Positions 43,446-52,208 of a stretch of 64,000 nucleotides of DNA are shown here, piece by piece. A program made the position numbers and the translations under genes. Source of the DNA: Bifidobacterium scaligerum (GTDB lineage: Bacteria; Actinomycetota; Actinomycetes; Actinomycetales; Bifidobacteriaceae). The stretch spans positions 82,144 to 146,143 of the forward strand of contig NZ_PGLQ01000004.1 of assembly GCF_002802865.1 (NCBI RefSeq), written 5' to 3'. The notes under the pieces were generated by a model that saw only the letters and a program-made list of their open reading frames with translations, had not been told where the DNA came from and did not search any database. Position 1 is the stretch's first letter. Every line of letters begins with the position of its first letter.

Positions 43446-46400
43446 ATGGTTTTCCGCGTATACGTGGAGAAGAAGCCCGGCTTTGACGTCGAGGCCCAGC
43501 AGCTCGCCGGCGAACTGAAGACCATCCTCGGCATCTCCGGTCTCAAGGCCGTACGCATTGTGAATCGTTACGACGTGGAGGGTATCAGCGAGGAGCTGTT
43601 CCGTCAGGCAACCCCCACCGTGTTCAGCGAACCGCAGGTGGACAACGTCTGCGCCGATTTGCCTGATTTCGGCGAGGCCAAGGTCTTTGCCACCGAGTTT
43701 CTGCCCGGTCAGTTCGATCAGCGCGCCGATTCGGCCAGCGAATGCATCCAGCTCATCTCTCAAGGCGAGCGTTCCACCGTCCGCTCCGCCAAGGTGTACG
43801 CCCTTGAAGGCGAGCTCACAGATGCGGATGTCGCGGCTATCAAGCATTACGTGATCAATCCTGTGGAAGCTCGCGAGGCCAGCCTTGATACCAAGGAAAC
43901 CTTGAAAACCCAGGTACCGACTCCCGGCAAGGTAGAGGTCATCGCTGGATTTAACGAGATGGACGCGGCCGCCGGCCAGAAGTTCATCGATGATCGCGGC
44001 CTGGCCATGGATCTGGCCGATCTGGAATTCTGCCAGAAGTACTTCGCCGAAGAGGGCCGTGAGCCTACCATCACCGAGATCAAGGTGATCGACACCTACT
44101 GGTCCGATCACTGCCGCCACACCACGTTCGGCACCGAGTTGGACGAGGTGAACATCGATGACGCCGTAGTCAAGGCCGCTTTCGACCGTTACCTTGAGAT
44201 GCGCCATGAGCTGGGCCGCGATGCCAAGCCGGTGTGCCTGATGGATATGGGTACCATCGGTGCCAAGTGGCTCAAGAAGAACGGCATCCTTACGGGGCTC
44301 GACGAGTCCGAGGAGATCAACGCCTGCACCGTCAAGGTCAAGGTTGATGTGAACGGGCACGATGAGGATTGGCTGTTCCTGTTCAAGAACGAGACCCACA
44401 ACCACCCCACTGAGATCGAACCGTTCGGTGGCGCTGCCACCTGCATCGGCGGCTGCATTCGCGATCCTCTGTCCGGCCGCTCCTACGTGTACCAGGCCAT
44501 GCGTGTGACCGGTGCCGCAGATCCGACTGTACCGGTCTCCCAGACGCTGGAAGGCAAGCTTCCGCAGCGCAAGCTGGTGACCACTGCCGCCGCCGGCTAC
44601 AGCTCCTATGGCAACCAGATCGGTCTGGCCACCGGTCAGGTCACCGAGATCTATCACCCCGGCTACGTGGCCAAACGTATGGAAGTCGGTGCCGTAGTCG
44701 CCGCGACCCCGGCCGATCACGTGCGCCGCGAGACCCCGGCTCCGGGCGACAAGATCATCCTGCTGGGTGGCCGTACCGGACGTGATGGTATCGGCGGCGC
44801 CACTGGCGCGTCCAAGGCTCACAATGTGGAGTCGCTGGAACTCGATGGTGCCGAAGTGCAGAAGGGCAATGCTCCGGTGGAGCGCAAGCTGCAGCGCCTG
44901 TTCCGCCGCGGCGATGCCTGCCGTCTGATCAAGCGCTGCAACGATTTCGGCGCTGGTGGCGTGTCCGTGGCGGTCGGCGAGTTGGCTGACGGCCTGTACG
45001 TGGACCTGAACACCGTGCCGAAGAAGTACGAGGGTCTGGATGGCACTGAACTGGCCATCTCCGAATCCCAGGAGCGTATGGCCGTGGACGTGGCTGCCGA
45101 AGACGTGGACGAGTTCCTCGGCTACGCCCGCGAGGAGAACCTCGAAGCCACTGTGATCGCCACCGTGACCGAGGATCCGCGCATGGTGATGACCTGGAAC
45201 GGCGACGAGATCGTGAACCTCTCCCGTGAATTCCTGGCCTCCAACGGTGCATCCAAGCATCAGATCGTGCATGTCGAGGCTCAGCAGGCTTACGAAGTGC
45301 CGACCGAATGGCGTTCCGGTTCCCTGACGGAGCGCATGCATGCGCTGGTGACCGACCTGAACGTAGCCTCCAACAAGGGTCTGTCCGAGCGTTTCGACTC
45401 CACCATTGGTGCCGGCACCGTACTTATGCCGTTCGGCGGCGTCAAGCAGCTCACTCCGAACGAGGCCATGGTGGCCAAGTTCCCGGTGTTCGGCGAAACC
45501 ACCACCGCTTCTGCGATGGCGTGGGGCTTCAACCCGTACATCATGGAGAAGAACCAGTTCACCGGCGCCTACCTGTCTGTGGTCGAGTCGCTGGCCAAGC
45601 TGGTGGCCGCCGGCTTCGAGCATGAGAAGGCGTATCTCAGCTTCCAGGAGTACTTCGAGAAGCTGCGCGACGAGCCGGAACGCTGGGGCAAGCCCACCGC
45701 CGCCGTGTTGGGCGCATTGATGGCTCAGGTCGATCTGGGCGCAGGTGCCATCGGCGGCAAGGACTCCATGTCCGGCTCCTTCGAGGATCTGGATGTGCCA
45801 CCTACCCTGATCTCCTTCGCCGTAGCTGTAGGCAACATGAAGCGCGCCACCTCCCCCGAGTTCAAGGGTGCCGGTCACCGCATCGTGCGCATTGCCCCGC
45901 GTTATCTCGCGGACGGACTTACGCCAGACCGCGATGCTCTGTTGGAAGCCTTCTCGCTGGTTGAGGAACTCACCGACTTCCATACCGCTTTGGCCGTGTC
46001 CACTCCGGGTTACGGCGGCACCGCCGAAGCCCTGTTCAAGATGGCCGTGGGCAACGGCATCGGCGTTGATCTCAATGACGGCATCGCTTTGGATGACCTG
46101 TTCGCTCCGGCGTACGGCTCGTTCATCGTGGAGTTGAAGGACAACGAGAAGGTCCCGGCCGTCTCCAACTTGGTCGAGGTGGGCGAGATCGGCGTAACCA
46201 CGGAAGCGTACACCTTCCGTGCAGCCGGCGAGACCATCGACCTGGCCGAGCTGCAGAACGCTTGGGAAAGCGGCATCGAATCCGTATTCCCGTATCGTTC
46301 CAAGGGCGAGGAGCAGGGCAAGACCGTGGAAACGGTTGATTTCCACACCGAATACGCCGGCGTGGGCAAGACCGTGTACACGGGTACCGGCGTCGCCAAG

Positions 46401-47198
46401 CCGCGTGTGATCATCCCTGTGTTCCCGGGCAACAACTGCGAGTACGATTCCGCCGCCGCTTTCGAGCGCGCGGGCGCCGAGGTTTCCACGCTTATCGTGA
46501 ACAACCTCACGCCGTCCGCCGTGGCCGAATCCACCGCTGCCTTGGTCGAGGAGATCAACAAGAGCCAGATCGTAATGATTCCGGGCGGCTTCTCCGGCGG
46601 TGACGAGCCGGACGGCTCCGCCAAGTTCATCACCGCGTTCTTCCGCGCTCCGGCCGTCACCGAGGCCGTGCGCGATCTGTTGAAGAACCGCGATGGTTTG
46701 ATGCTCGGCATCTGCAACGGCTTCCAGGCGCTCATCAAGCTGGGTCTGGTACCGTTCGGCGACATCGTGCCGATGACTGCCGAGTGCCCGACGCTGACGT
46801 TCAACACCATCGGTCGTCACCAGAGCCGTCTGGTGCGTACGCGCGTGGCCTCCGATCTGTCTCCGTGGCTGTCTCGCACCGAGGTCGGCGACGTGCACAC
46901 GGTGGCGATCTCCCACGGCGAGGGCCGTTTCGTGGCCTCCGACGAGGTGCTGGCTCAGCTCAAGGCCAACGGTCAGATCGCCACGCAGTATGTGGACGAA
47001 TCCGGCGTGCCCGGCTTGGACCTTGCGGTGAACCCGAACGGCTCGTTGCTGGCCATCGAAGGCATCACCAGCCCGGACGGCCGCGTGTTCGGCAAGATGG
47101 GCCACTCGGAACGTTCCGGCAGCGGTCTGTACGCCAACGTACCCGGCAACAAGTATCAGCCGATCTTCGAGGCCGGCGTGGAGTACTTCACCGCCTGA
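43446..47198 (+). CDS. purL: Phosphoribosylformylglycinamidine synthase, fused
   Basis: This 1250-residue enzyme converts FGAR to FGAM with glutamine and ATP. It fuses the PurS-like N-terminus (FRVYVEKKPGFDVEAQQLAGEL), two AIRS-type ATP domains (for example FKNETHNHPTEIEPFGGAATCIGG and GGKDSMSGSFEDLD) and a C-terminal class I glutamine amidotransferase with the nucleophilic cysteine in GICNGFQALIKLGLVP and catalytic HGEGRF. Small bacteria often have separate PurS, PurL and PurQ; this single-chain form is the type of Proteobacteria and bifidobacteria. AGGAAAGGA precedes the ATG at 43446. Confidence 0.97.
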   Translation: MVFRVYVEKKPGFDVEAQQLAGELKTILGISGLKAVRIVNRYDVEGISEELFRQATPTVFSEPQVDNVCADLPDFGEAKVFATEFLPGQFDQRADSASECIQLISQGERSTVRSAKVYALEGELTDADVAAIKHYVINPVEAREASLDTKETLKTQVPTPGKVEVIAGFNEMDAAAGQKFIDDRGLAMDLADLEFCQKYFAEEGREPTITEIKVIDTYWSDHCRHTTFGTELDEVNIDDAVVKAAFDRYLEMRHELGRDAKPVCLMDMGTIGAKWLKKNGILTGLDESEEINACTVKVKVDVNGHDEDWLFLFKNETHNHPTEIEPFGGAATCIGGCIRDPLSGRSYVYQAMRVTGAADPTVPVSQTLEGKLPQRKLVTTAAAGYSSYGNQIGLATGQVTEIYHPGYVAKRMEVGAVVAATPADHVRRETPAPGDKIILLGGRTGRDGIGGATGASKAHNVESLELDGAEVQKGNAPVERKLQRLFRRGDACRLIKRCNDFGAGGVSVAVGELADGLYVDLNTVPKKYEGLDGTELAISESQERMAVDVAAEDVDEFLGYAREENLEATVIATVTEDPRMVMTWNGDEIVNLSREFLASNGASKHQIVHVEAQQAYEVPTEWRSGSLTERMHALVTDLNVASNKGLSERFDSTIGAGTVLMPFGGVKQLTPNEAMVAKFPVFGETTTASAMAWGFNPYIMEKNQFTGAYLSVVESLAKLVAAGFEHEKAYLSFQEYFEKLRDEPERWGKPTAAVLGALMAQVDLGAGAIGGKDSMSGSFEDLDVPPTLISFAVAVGNMKRATSPEFKGAGHRIVRIAPRYLADGLTPDRDALLEAFSLVEELTDFHTALAVSTPGYGGTAEALFKMAVGNGIGVDLNDGIALDDLFAPAYGSFIVELKDNEKVPAVSNLVEVGEIGVTTEAYTFRAAGETIDLAELQNAWESGIESVFPYRSKGEEQGKTVETVDFHTEYAGVGKTVYTGTGVAKPRVIIPVFPGNNCEYDSAAAFERAGAEVSTLIVNNLTPSAVAESTAALVEEINKSQIVMIPGGFSGGDEPDGSAKFITAFFRAPAVTEAVRDLLKNRDGLMLGICNGFQALIKLGLVPFGDIVPMTAECPTLTFNTIGRHQSRLVRTRVASDLSPWLSRTEVGDVHTVAISHGEGRFVASDEVLAQLKANGQIATQYVDESGVPGLDLAVNPNGSLLAIEGITSPDGRVFGKMGHSERSGSGLYANVPGNKYQPIFEAGVEYFTA

Positions 47199-47254
47199 CC
47201 GTTCGGTGCAGCCATTTGTCATGTCATAGGTACCACGGTATCTGAGGACGCATA

Positions 47255-47290
47255 GGGAGGGGACTTTCGGGTCCCCTCCCTTGTTGTTTG
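47255..47290 (+). terminator. Terminator after purL
   Basis: GGGAGGGGAC (47255-47264) and GTCCCCTCCC (47271-47280) form a perfect 10-bp stem around TTTCGG, followed by TTGTTGTTT. Confidence 0.92.
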
Positions 47291-47421
47291 GAGACTTTGT
47301 GCGTTGCCTTCGGGCTTGTTGATGTGCTGTCTAACGGTCTGACGGTTCCCATATCGGGCTGGCATACAGCGAAGACAAGGAAAATACCGGCAAAGCATGT
47401 CTGAGAGTACATTAGGGCATC

Positions 47422-48627
47422 ATGACTGAACTACATGCGAATCTCACGGTATTGGTTGGCGGGTTCGGAGCGGCACGCGGATCCTCTTGTCCCGGCATCG
47501 AAGCGGTATCCCTGCGTCCGGCAAACAGCGACAGCGCGACCGGCAGCGACGCAACTGTTTCATTCGGCTCAGCGACATCATCCTTGGCATTGGTCAAAGA
47601 CGGTGTGCTGGCCGACGTTCCTTCCCCTACTTGGATCGAACGCGACGGTGACCTGTTGTACGCCGTACTGGAGGATACGAATGAAGTCGCCGCGTTTCGC
47701 ATCGAGCACCCGGCCTCGCCGGTTCTGACCGAATTATCCCGTGTGGCGGAGCCCGGTGCCAGCCCGACGCATGCGGTTGTCGTCACCGATGATCTGGGCG
47801 CAAAGCATCTCATCGTGGCCAATTATGCTGACGGGCATGTCTGTGTCCATCCCATCGCCGCCGGTGGCGCAGTGTTGGACGCCACTCAGGTGTTGACCGG
47901 TGAGGGTCATGGCCCGTTGCCGGCGCAAGAGGGTCCGCATGCGCACTGGATACTGCCGTTGCCGGATGGTCGTGTGTTGTCCACCGATCTGGGAGCGGAT
48001 CGCATCTACGTGCATCGATGGAGCAACGGCGTTCTGGAGCGAGTCGGAGCGGTGGCATTGGAGCCTGGCACCGGCCCACGTGACATGCATCTGCTGCCGG
48101 TCGCAGGTGATGCGATGGTGCAATGGCGTGTGGCTGTAGTCGGCGAATGGAGCGATACGGTAACGATGCTGGGCCCGGATACCGCCAGTACCGATACCGG
48201 CGATCACAGCGAAGCCGATGGCATTGCAGTGCTACAGACCGTCGATCTCGGCGGAGATCCCCTCGATCAGGCTGCATCACTGGCATTGGTGCCGTGGTCC
48301 TCATTGCGCAATGACAAAACCGAAACCGAACCATCTATTTCTGGCATCGCATATGTCGGTCTGCGTGGATCGGAACGCATCGTGGCACTGCAGTGGGACG
48401 GCGAGCGTCTGTCCCGTCTGGCTCCGATCCAGGCTCCGGGATGGCAAGGTCGCGGTATCGACTGCGGTGGAAGCCGCCCGCGTCATATTCTGCCAGTAGG
48501 TGATTTGCTACTGGTGGCGAACGAGGTCTCCAACAATTTGACCGTATTCCGTCTCTCCGCTGACGGCTCGCCCATTCATGCCAGTGACCTTCCGTCCGGC
48601 TCCCCAACCGTTTTTGTACGATTGTGA
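47422..48627 (+). CDS. Lactonase-family protein (6-phosphogluconolactonase-like)
   Basis: This 401-residue protein is a seven-bladed beta-propeller of the YbhE/lactonase family. Blade hallmarks are PSPTWIERDGDLLYAVLED, SPTHAVVVTDDLG, HLIVANYADGHVCVHPI, EGPHAHWILPLPDGRVLSTDLGADRIYVHRW, GTGPRDMHLLPVAGD and GIDCGGSRPRHILPVGDLLLVANEVSNNLTVF. YbhE hydrolyses 6-phosphogluconolactone in the pentose pathway. Bifidobacteria lack the oxidative branch in many strains, so substrate assignment is uncertain. Short low-complexity stretches (for example near DTASTDTGDHSEAD) are extra. It overlaps the next gene by 4 bases. Confidence 0.85.
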   Translation: MTELHANLTVLVGGFGAARGSSCPGIEAVSLRPANSDSATGSDATVSFGSATSSLALVKDGVLADVPSPTWIERDGDLLYAVLEDTNEVAAFRIEHPASPVLTELSRVAEPGASPTHAVVVTDDLGAKHLIVANYADGHVCVHPIAAGGAVLDATQVLTGEGHGPLPAQEGPHAHWILPLPDGRVLSTDLGADRIYVHRWSNGVLERVGAVALEPGTGPRDMHLLPVAGDAMVQWRVAVVGEWSDTVTMLGPDTASTDTGDHSEADGIAVLQTVDLGGDPLDQAASLALVPWSSLRNDKTETEPSISGIAYVGLRGSERIVALQWDGERLSRLAPIQAPGWQGRGIDCGGSRPRHILPVGDLLLVANEVSNNLTVFRLSADGSPIHASDLPSGSPTVFVRL

Positions 48628-49163
48628 ACGGATATACGCATGTCGAGCATGGGTTCGGACCGGTATGGGATGCAGAGTCGCGACTCTTGATTCTCGGGTC
48701 CATGCCGAGTCCGAAATCCCGTGAGGCATCGTTTTATTACATGCACCCACGCAACCGGTTCTGGCCAGTAATGGAAGCGGTGTTCGCCGACGATGCGAAT
48801 GACATCACCGGTGATACGGCGGAATCCCGTCGCTCGTTCGCCTTACGTCATCACTTCGCGTTGTGGGATGTGATCGCCTCATGCGATATCACGGGAGCGG
48901 CCGATTCCAGCATTCGCAACGCCGTACCGAACGATCTGACGCCAATTCTTCAGGCCGCTCCGATCATCCATGTCTTCACCACAGGCACGAAATCGGCCCA
49001 GCTGTATCGCACGCTTATCAAGCCTCGCCTGATCGCAAGGGGCATCGCTATCCCAATGACGCCGCTGCCATCCACCAGCCCGGCGAACGCTTCGATGCGT
49101 CTGTCCGATCTCGTGGCACAGTACAGCAATGCCATGCGGAACGCATTGTCAGCGCAAGACTGA
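48624..49163 (+). CDS. DNA-deoxyinosine glycosylase (UDG superfamily)
   Basis: The 179-residue product has the family 6 (hypoxanthine-DNA glycosylase) pattern: ILGSMPSPKSREASFYYMHPRNRFWPVM (motif 1, residues about 21-48), ALWDVIASCDITGAADSSIRNAVPNDL, and a C-terminal LPSTSPANASM motif 2. It removes hypoxanthine formed by adenine deamination. The start is GTG at 48624, whose TGA overlap (GTGA) with the lactonase stop means translational coupling. It converges with and overlaps the NhaC gene by 15 bases. Confidence 0.88.
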   Translation: MNGYTHVEHGFGPVWDAESRLLILGSMPSPKSREASFYYMHPRNRFWPVMEAVFADDANDITGDTAESRRSFALRHHFALWDVIASCDITGAADSSIRNAVPNDLTPILQAAPIIHVFTTGTKSAQLYRTLIKPRLIARGIAIPMTPLPSTSPANASMRLSDLVAQYSNAMRNALSAQD

Positions 49164-50636
49164 TGCTGTTTTTCTGGTGACCAATTCCCCGGCGATACGA
49201 GACAGGGGCACAAAAAACAGGAAGACGGCGGCAAACAGACTCGATGTCGGCGCATTGATGGTGGCCAGCGGCACGGCACTCGCGATAGCCCAAGGCACCA
49301 GCGGCGCAATGACCACGGCGGAATCCTCGATGGCGAGCGCCAGACGCGCGCGACCATCGTCATCAGTCGAGGCACCTTCGTCTCCGGTACTTACGGCAGA
49401 GTTCCTATCGTCGTCCACCGTACCGGCGTTTCTGCGTTTCCCGTCATCATGTGCGGCATCACGACGATACAGACTTGCGCAAAGCTGATGAGTCAGCATG
49501 ATGGCCAAGGTTTGGTTGCAGGCGAGCATTGCCGCGCCAACCGCGGTGATGACGGTGGCGGTAACGGTTCCGACACGTCCAGCCATGCTCGATATCGCAA
49601 GTTGCAGACGATCAAGCATATGAGTCTGCGCGAAAATACCGGAATAAGCGGCTGAAATACATACGATTACCATCACGGTGAGCATGGAAGCCATGCCTCC
49701 GCCATCGAGCAGCAGGGCGACCTGCGGATTTTTCGAGTGGTACCCGAACACCAGCAAGTCCACAAGGTCCCTCAGTCCCATGCCTTGCACTCCGATGCAG
49801 ATTGCCGTCGAGACGATGATGCTGGCGAACATGATCAGCCGTACATCCACCCGTATCAGCGCCAGTACGATGACGACAATCGCCGGCAGTACCGTCAGCC
49901 AATGCAGGTGAAAGGCTGAGGAGAAGAGCGCGGCGATGTCCGTTGCATCTGCCGTTGCCGTCGGCGATCCGGTTGCGGCCGAAGAATGCATTGCGCTGGA
50001 TAGCGAGCCATAGTGGCTTCCTGAACTGTCTGCTATGGCGACTGCCACATATGTCAGGCAGCTCAGCGCGAACGGTATGGCACCGGTACGCACCATGCGT
50101 CCGAGATTGTTGAACAGATTGGTGTGCGTGAGCTGGGCGACGAGCAGTGCACTGGTGGATACCGGCGAACAGCGATCCCCTACGTAGACGCCGGCCAGAA
50201 TCGCCCCGCCCAGAATCATCGGATTTGCGCCCATGGTCAAACCGAGAGACATGCAGATCGTGCCCATCGTTGCCGCACTGGCGAAGGAAGATCCGGTCAA
50301 CACAGACATGCCCGAGCAAAGCAGGAAGCTGAGCGGCAACACCGTCACGTGATGTATGACCGTAATCGCGTAGGTTACGATGTATGCGATGGTGCCACTG
50401 GCTCGCCATAGTGAGGTCAGCAGACCGATCAGTACGAATGTGCCCAGCACTGTTGATGTGGTGCGCACGCTGCCGGCTGCGTGGACGACCATATTCCGCA
50501 ACGGCACTTTCCGGATCAGACCGTAACCGAAAAAGAGCAGCGCACCGATGAGCAGCGCGGGGATGATGGACCACCCAAAACCCACGCTGATGAACAGCGC
50601 CGCGCAGAACAACAGCATGGTCAGTGTCTCCGCCAT
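49149..50636 (-). CDS. Na+/H+ antiporter, NhaC family
   Basis: This 495-residue membrane protein of about 12 segments has the NhaC/tyrosine-malate antiporter signature GVYVGDRCSPVSTSALLVAQLTHTNLFNN (about residues 148-176) and CNQTLAIMLTHQL near residue 390. Two hydrophilic insertions unlike other family members lie at about residues 205-240 (SSAATGSPTATADATD) and 405-440 (a DDG/DDDRN-rich stretch). ATG 50636 is chosen because GGGGGGAAA lies 6 bases upstream; a frame extending to 50741 is rejected. It exchanges Na+ or organic anions for protons at the inner membrane; a pentanucleotide repeat ATGCR x5 sits in its leader. Confidence 0.88.
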   Translation of the reverse strand: MAETLTMLLFCAALFISVGFGWSIIPALLIGALLFFGYGLIRKVPLRNMVVHAAGSVRTTSTVLGTFVLIGLLTSLWRASGTIAYIVTYAITVIHHVTVLPLSFLLCSGMSVLTGSSFASAATMGTICMSLGLTMGANPMILGGAILAGVYVGDRCSPVSTSALLVAQLTHTNLFNNLGRMVRTGAIPFALSCLTYVAVAIADSSGSHYGSLSSAMHSSAATGSPTATADATDIAALFSSAFHLHWLTVLPAIVVIVLALIRVDVRLIMFASIIVSTAICIGVQGMGLRDLVDLLVFGYHSKNPQVALLLDGGGMASMLTVMVIVCISAAYSGIFAQTHMLDRLQLAISSMAGRVGTVTATVITAVGAAMLACNQTLAIMLTHQLCASLYRRDAAHDDGKRRNAGTVDDDRNSAVSTGDEGASTDDDGRARLALAIEDSAVVIAPLVPWAIASAVPLATINAPTSSLFAAVFLFFVPLSRIAGELVTRKTASVLR

Positions 50637-50663
50637 ATGCTTTCCCCCCTGTTTCCATTCCCG

Positions 50664-50688
50664 ATGCGATGCAATGCGATGCAATGCG
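50664..50688. repeat. Pentanucleotide tandem repeat
   Basis: Five copies of ATGCR (ATGCG, ATGCA, ATGCG, ATGCA, ATGCG) in the leader of nhaC, 28 bases upstream of the start codon. Slippage there would change leader length. Confidence 0.7.
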
Positions 50689-50895
50689 TTCGCAGTGCCC
50701 CACGATCTGCAGCAGTCGAGGACTGCACACCAAGATAACAAGTACGAATCCGTTGCGGTGATTCATACTCATGATGAGCAAGATATCTCGCCGTTCTTTG
50801 TTTCTGTCCCGTGCGATGGGGCACAGGCCGCGACACGCGCAACGGCAACCTGACAGTTTGCGTTCAAGTGCGGTTGAACTGTTTCAATATGAATT

Positions 50896-50932
50896 GTTAG
50901 CGCTCACGGAAATTCCGTGATATTATCGATAA
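50896..50932. promoter_or_regulatory. Operator cluster upstream of the aldo/keto reductase
   Basis: GTTAGCGCTCAC overlaps a perfect CACGGAAATTCCGTG palindrome, followed by TTATCGATAA. The first resembles LacI-family sites of the GTTAGCGCTAAC type; a LacI-family regulator is not encoded in this window. Confidence 0.5.
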
Positions 50933-51008
50933 ACAATCGGCGAGCAATTGACGTGCGAGGCGGCGTCTCCGTTCCTCACACGACACGCAACGAACAAAGG
51001 AGCAGACA

Positions 51009-51986
51009 ATGAAGTATCGCAGCGTGGGCAAGTCGGGATTGAAGATCAGCGAAATCGCGCTGGGCAGCTGGGTCACGGACCTCAAAGGCACGGCGGCCGA
51101 GGACGTGGCCCATGAGACCGTGAAGTTGGCATATGACAACGGCGTCAACTTCTTCGATTGCGCGGACGCCTACTCGGGCGGCGCAGCGGAACGCTTCCTC
51201 GGTGAGGTCTTGAAGGAGTATCCCCGTAAGGAACTGGTTATTTCCAGCAAGGTCTTCTTCCCCACCGGCGACGGCGTAAACGACCGCGGCCTGTCTCGCA
51301 AGCACATTTTCGAAAGCATCAACCAGACGCTGAAGAACATGCAGCTTGACTACCTCGACATGTACTTCTGCCATCGCTTCGACGAAACCACCGACCTGAC
51401 CGAAACCTTGCGCGCCATGAGCGATCTCGTGGCACAGGGCAAGGTGCTCTACTACGGCGTTTCCGAGGAGTGGGGTTCAGCTCGCCTCGAAGAGGCCCAG
51501 CGCATCATCGACCGCTACAACCTCTACCCGATCACCGTGGTGCAGCCACAGTACAACCTGCAGGACCGCTACATCGAGCATGAGATCATGGGCACATGCC
51601 GCAAACTCGGCATCGGCATCACCACGTTCTCTCCGCCCGCCCAGGGTCTCTTGACCGGCAAGTACCGCAAGGGCCAGCCGCTGCCGGCCGGCTCCCGCGC
51701 AACCTGGCAGTCCGACCATCAGATCAACGACCTGCTGACCGACGAAAACCTCGACAAGGTCGAGCAGCTGCGCAAGGTGGCCGACGAGCTCGGCACCAAC
51801 CTGCCGATTCTGTCGATGGCTTGGATTCTGCAGCATCCGGAAATCAGCTGCGTGATTGCCGGCGCCTCCAAGCCGAGCCAGCTCGAAAACAACATCAAGG
51901 CCTCCGGCTTCGAGATTCCGGCTGACGCCATGGCTGAAATCGACAAGATCACCGGCTTCCACCGCTTCGAGCGTCACGTGGGCTGA
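51009..51986 (+). CDS. Aldo/keto reductase (potassium-channel beta-like)
   Basis: This 325-residue NADPH-dependent reductase has the AKR tetrad: D and Y in FDCADAYSGGAAERFLGEVL (residues about 44-63), K in VISSKVFF and H in MYFCHRFDETTDL. The cofactor site is VIAGASKPSQLENNIKA near the C-terminus. It is closest in appearance to YghZ/voltage-gated potassium channel beta-subunit AKRs that reduce aldehydes such as methylglyoxal. AAAGGAGCAGACA precedes the ATG. Regulation probably involves the palindromes 80-110 bases upstream. Confidence 0.92.
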   Translation: MKYRSVGKSGLKISEIALGSWVTDLKGTAAEDVAHETVKLAYDNGVNFFDCADAYSGGAAERFLGEVLKEYPRKELVISSKVFFPTGDGVNDRGLSRKHIFESINQTLKNMQLDYLDMYFCHRFDETTDLTETLRAMSDLVAQGKVLYYGVSEEWGSARLEEAQRIIDRYNLYPITVVQPQYNLQDRYIEHEIMGTCRKLGIGITTFSPPAQGLLTGKYRKGQPLPAGSRATWQSDHQINDLLTDENLDKVEQLRKVADELGTNLPILSMAWILQHPEISCVIAGASKPSQLENNIKASGFEIPADAMAEIDKITGFHRFERHVG

Positions 51987-51989
51987 CGT

Positions 51990-52208
51990 TCATGCACCGA
52001 AGTCGTCGTCGCCTTGGGACTCGGCCTTGGCGATGGCGGCTTCGGCTTCTTCGGCGGTTTGCGCAATCACTCGTTCATAGCCGGTAAGAGCCGCGAACGG
52101 CATGAATTGCGCGGCACGCTTATGCCGGGACATGTGGGAATGTTTGCGCGATTGATGATGCGGCATAGCGATGATGTCATCGTATTTATGGGTCTCCTGA
52201 AGCGTCAC
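51990..52208 (-). CDS. Small YolD-like protein coupled to Y-family polymerase
   Basis: The 72-residue product contains MSRHKRAAQFMPFAALTGYERVIAQTAEE, the (R)AAQFxPFAALTGYE core of small proteins found next to UmuC-type polymerases in Firmicutes and Actinobacteria and often called YolD-like. Start is GTG at 52208, overlapping the polymerase stop (GTGA), so it is translationally coupled. A partner or regulatory role for the polymerase is inferred from context; activity is unknown. Confidence 0.75.
   Translation of the reverse strand: MTLQETHKYDDIIAMPHHQSRKHSHMSRHKRAAQFMPFAALTGYERVIAQTAEEAEAAIAKAESQGDDDFGA

Larger units (their letters stand above)
50637..51008. other. Divergent gap between nhaC and the aldo/keto reductase
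   Basis: No gene is seen. It holds the ATGCR repeat (50664-50688) near nhaC and, near the reductase, three close palindromes: GTTAGCGCTCAC (50896-50907, LacI-operator-like), CACGGAAATTCCGTG (50905-50919) and TTATCGATAA (50923-50932). Confidence 0.55.

Noticed and set aside
43311..47222. A 1303-codon open frame opposite purL
   Set aside because: purL has every domain and catalytic residue in the plus frame; the opposite frame is low-complexity Gly/His/Leu.
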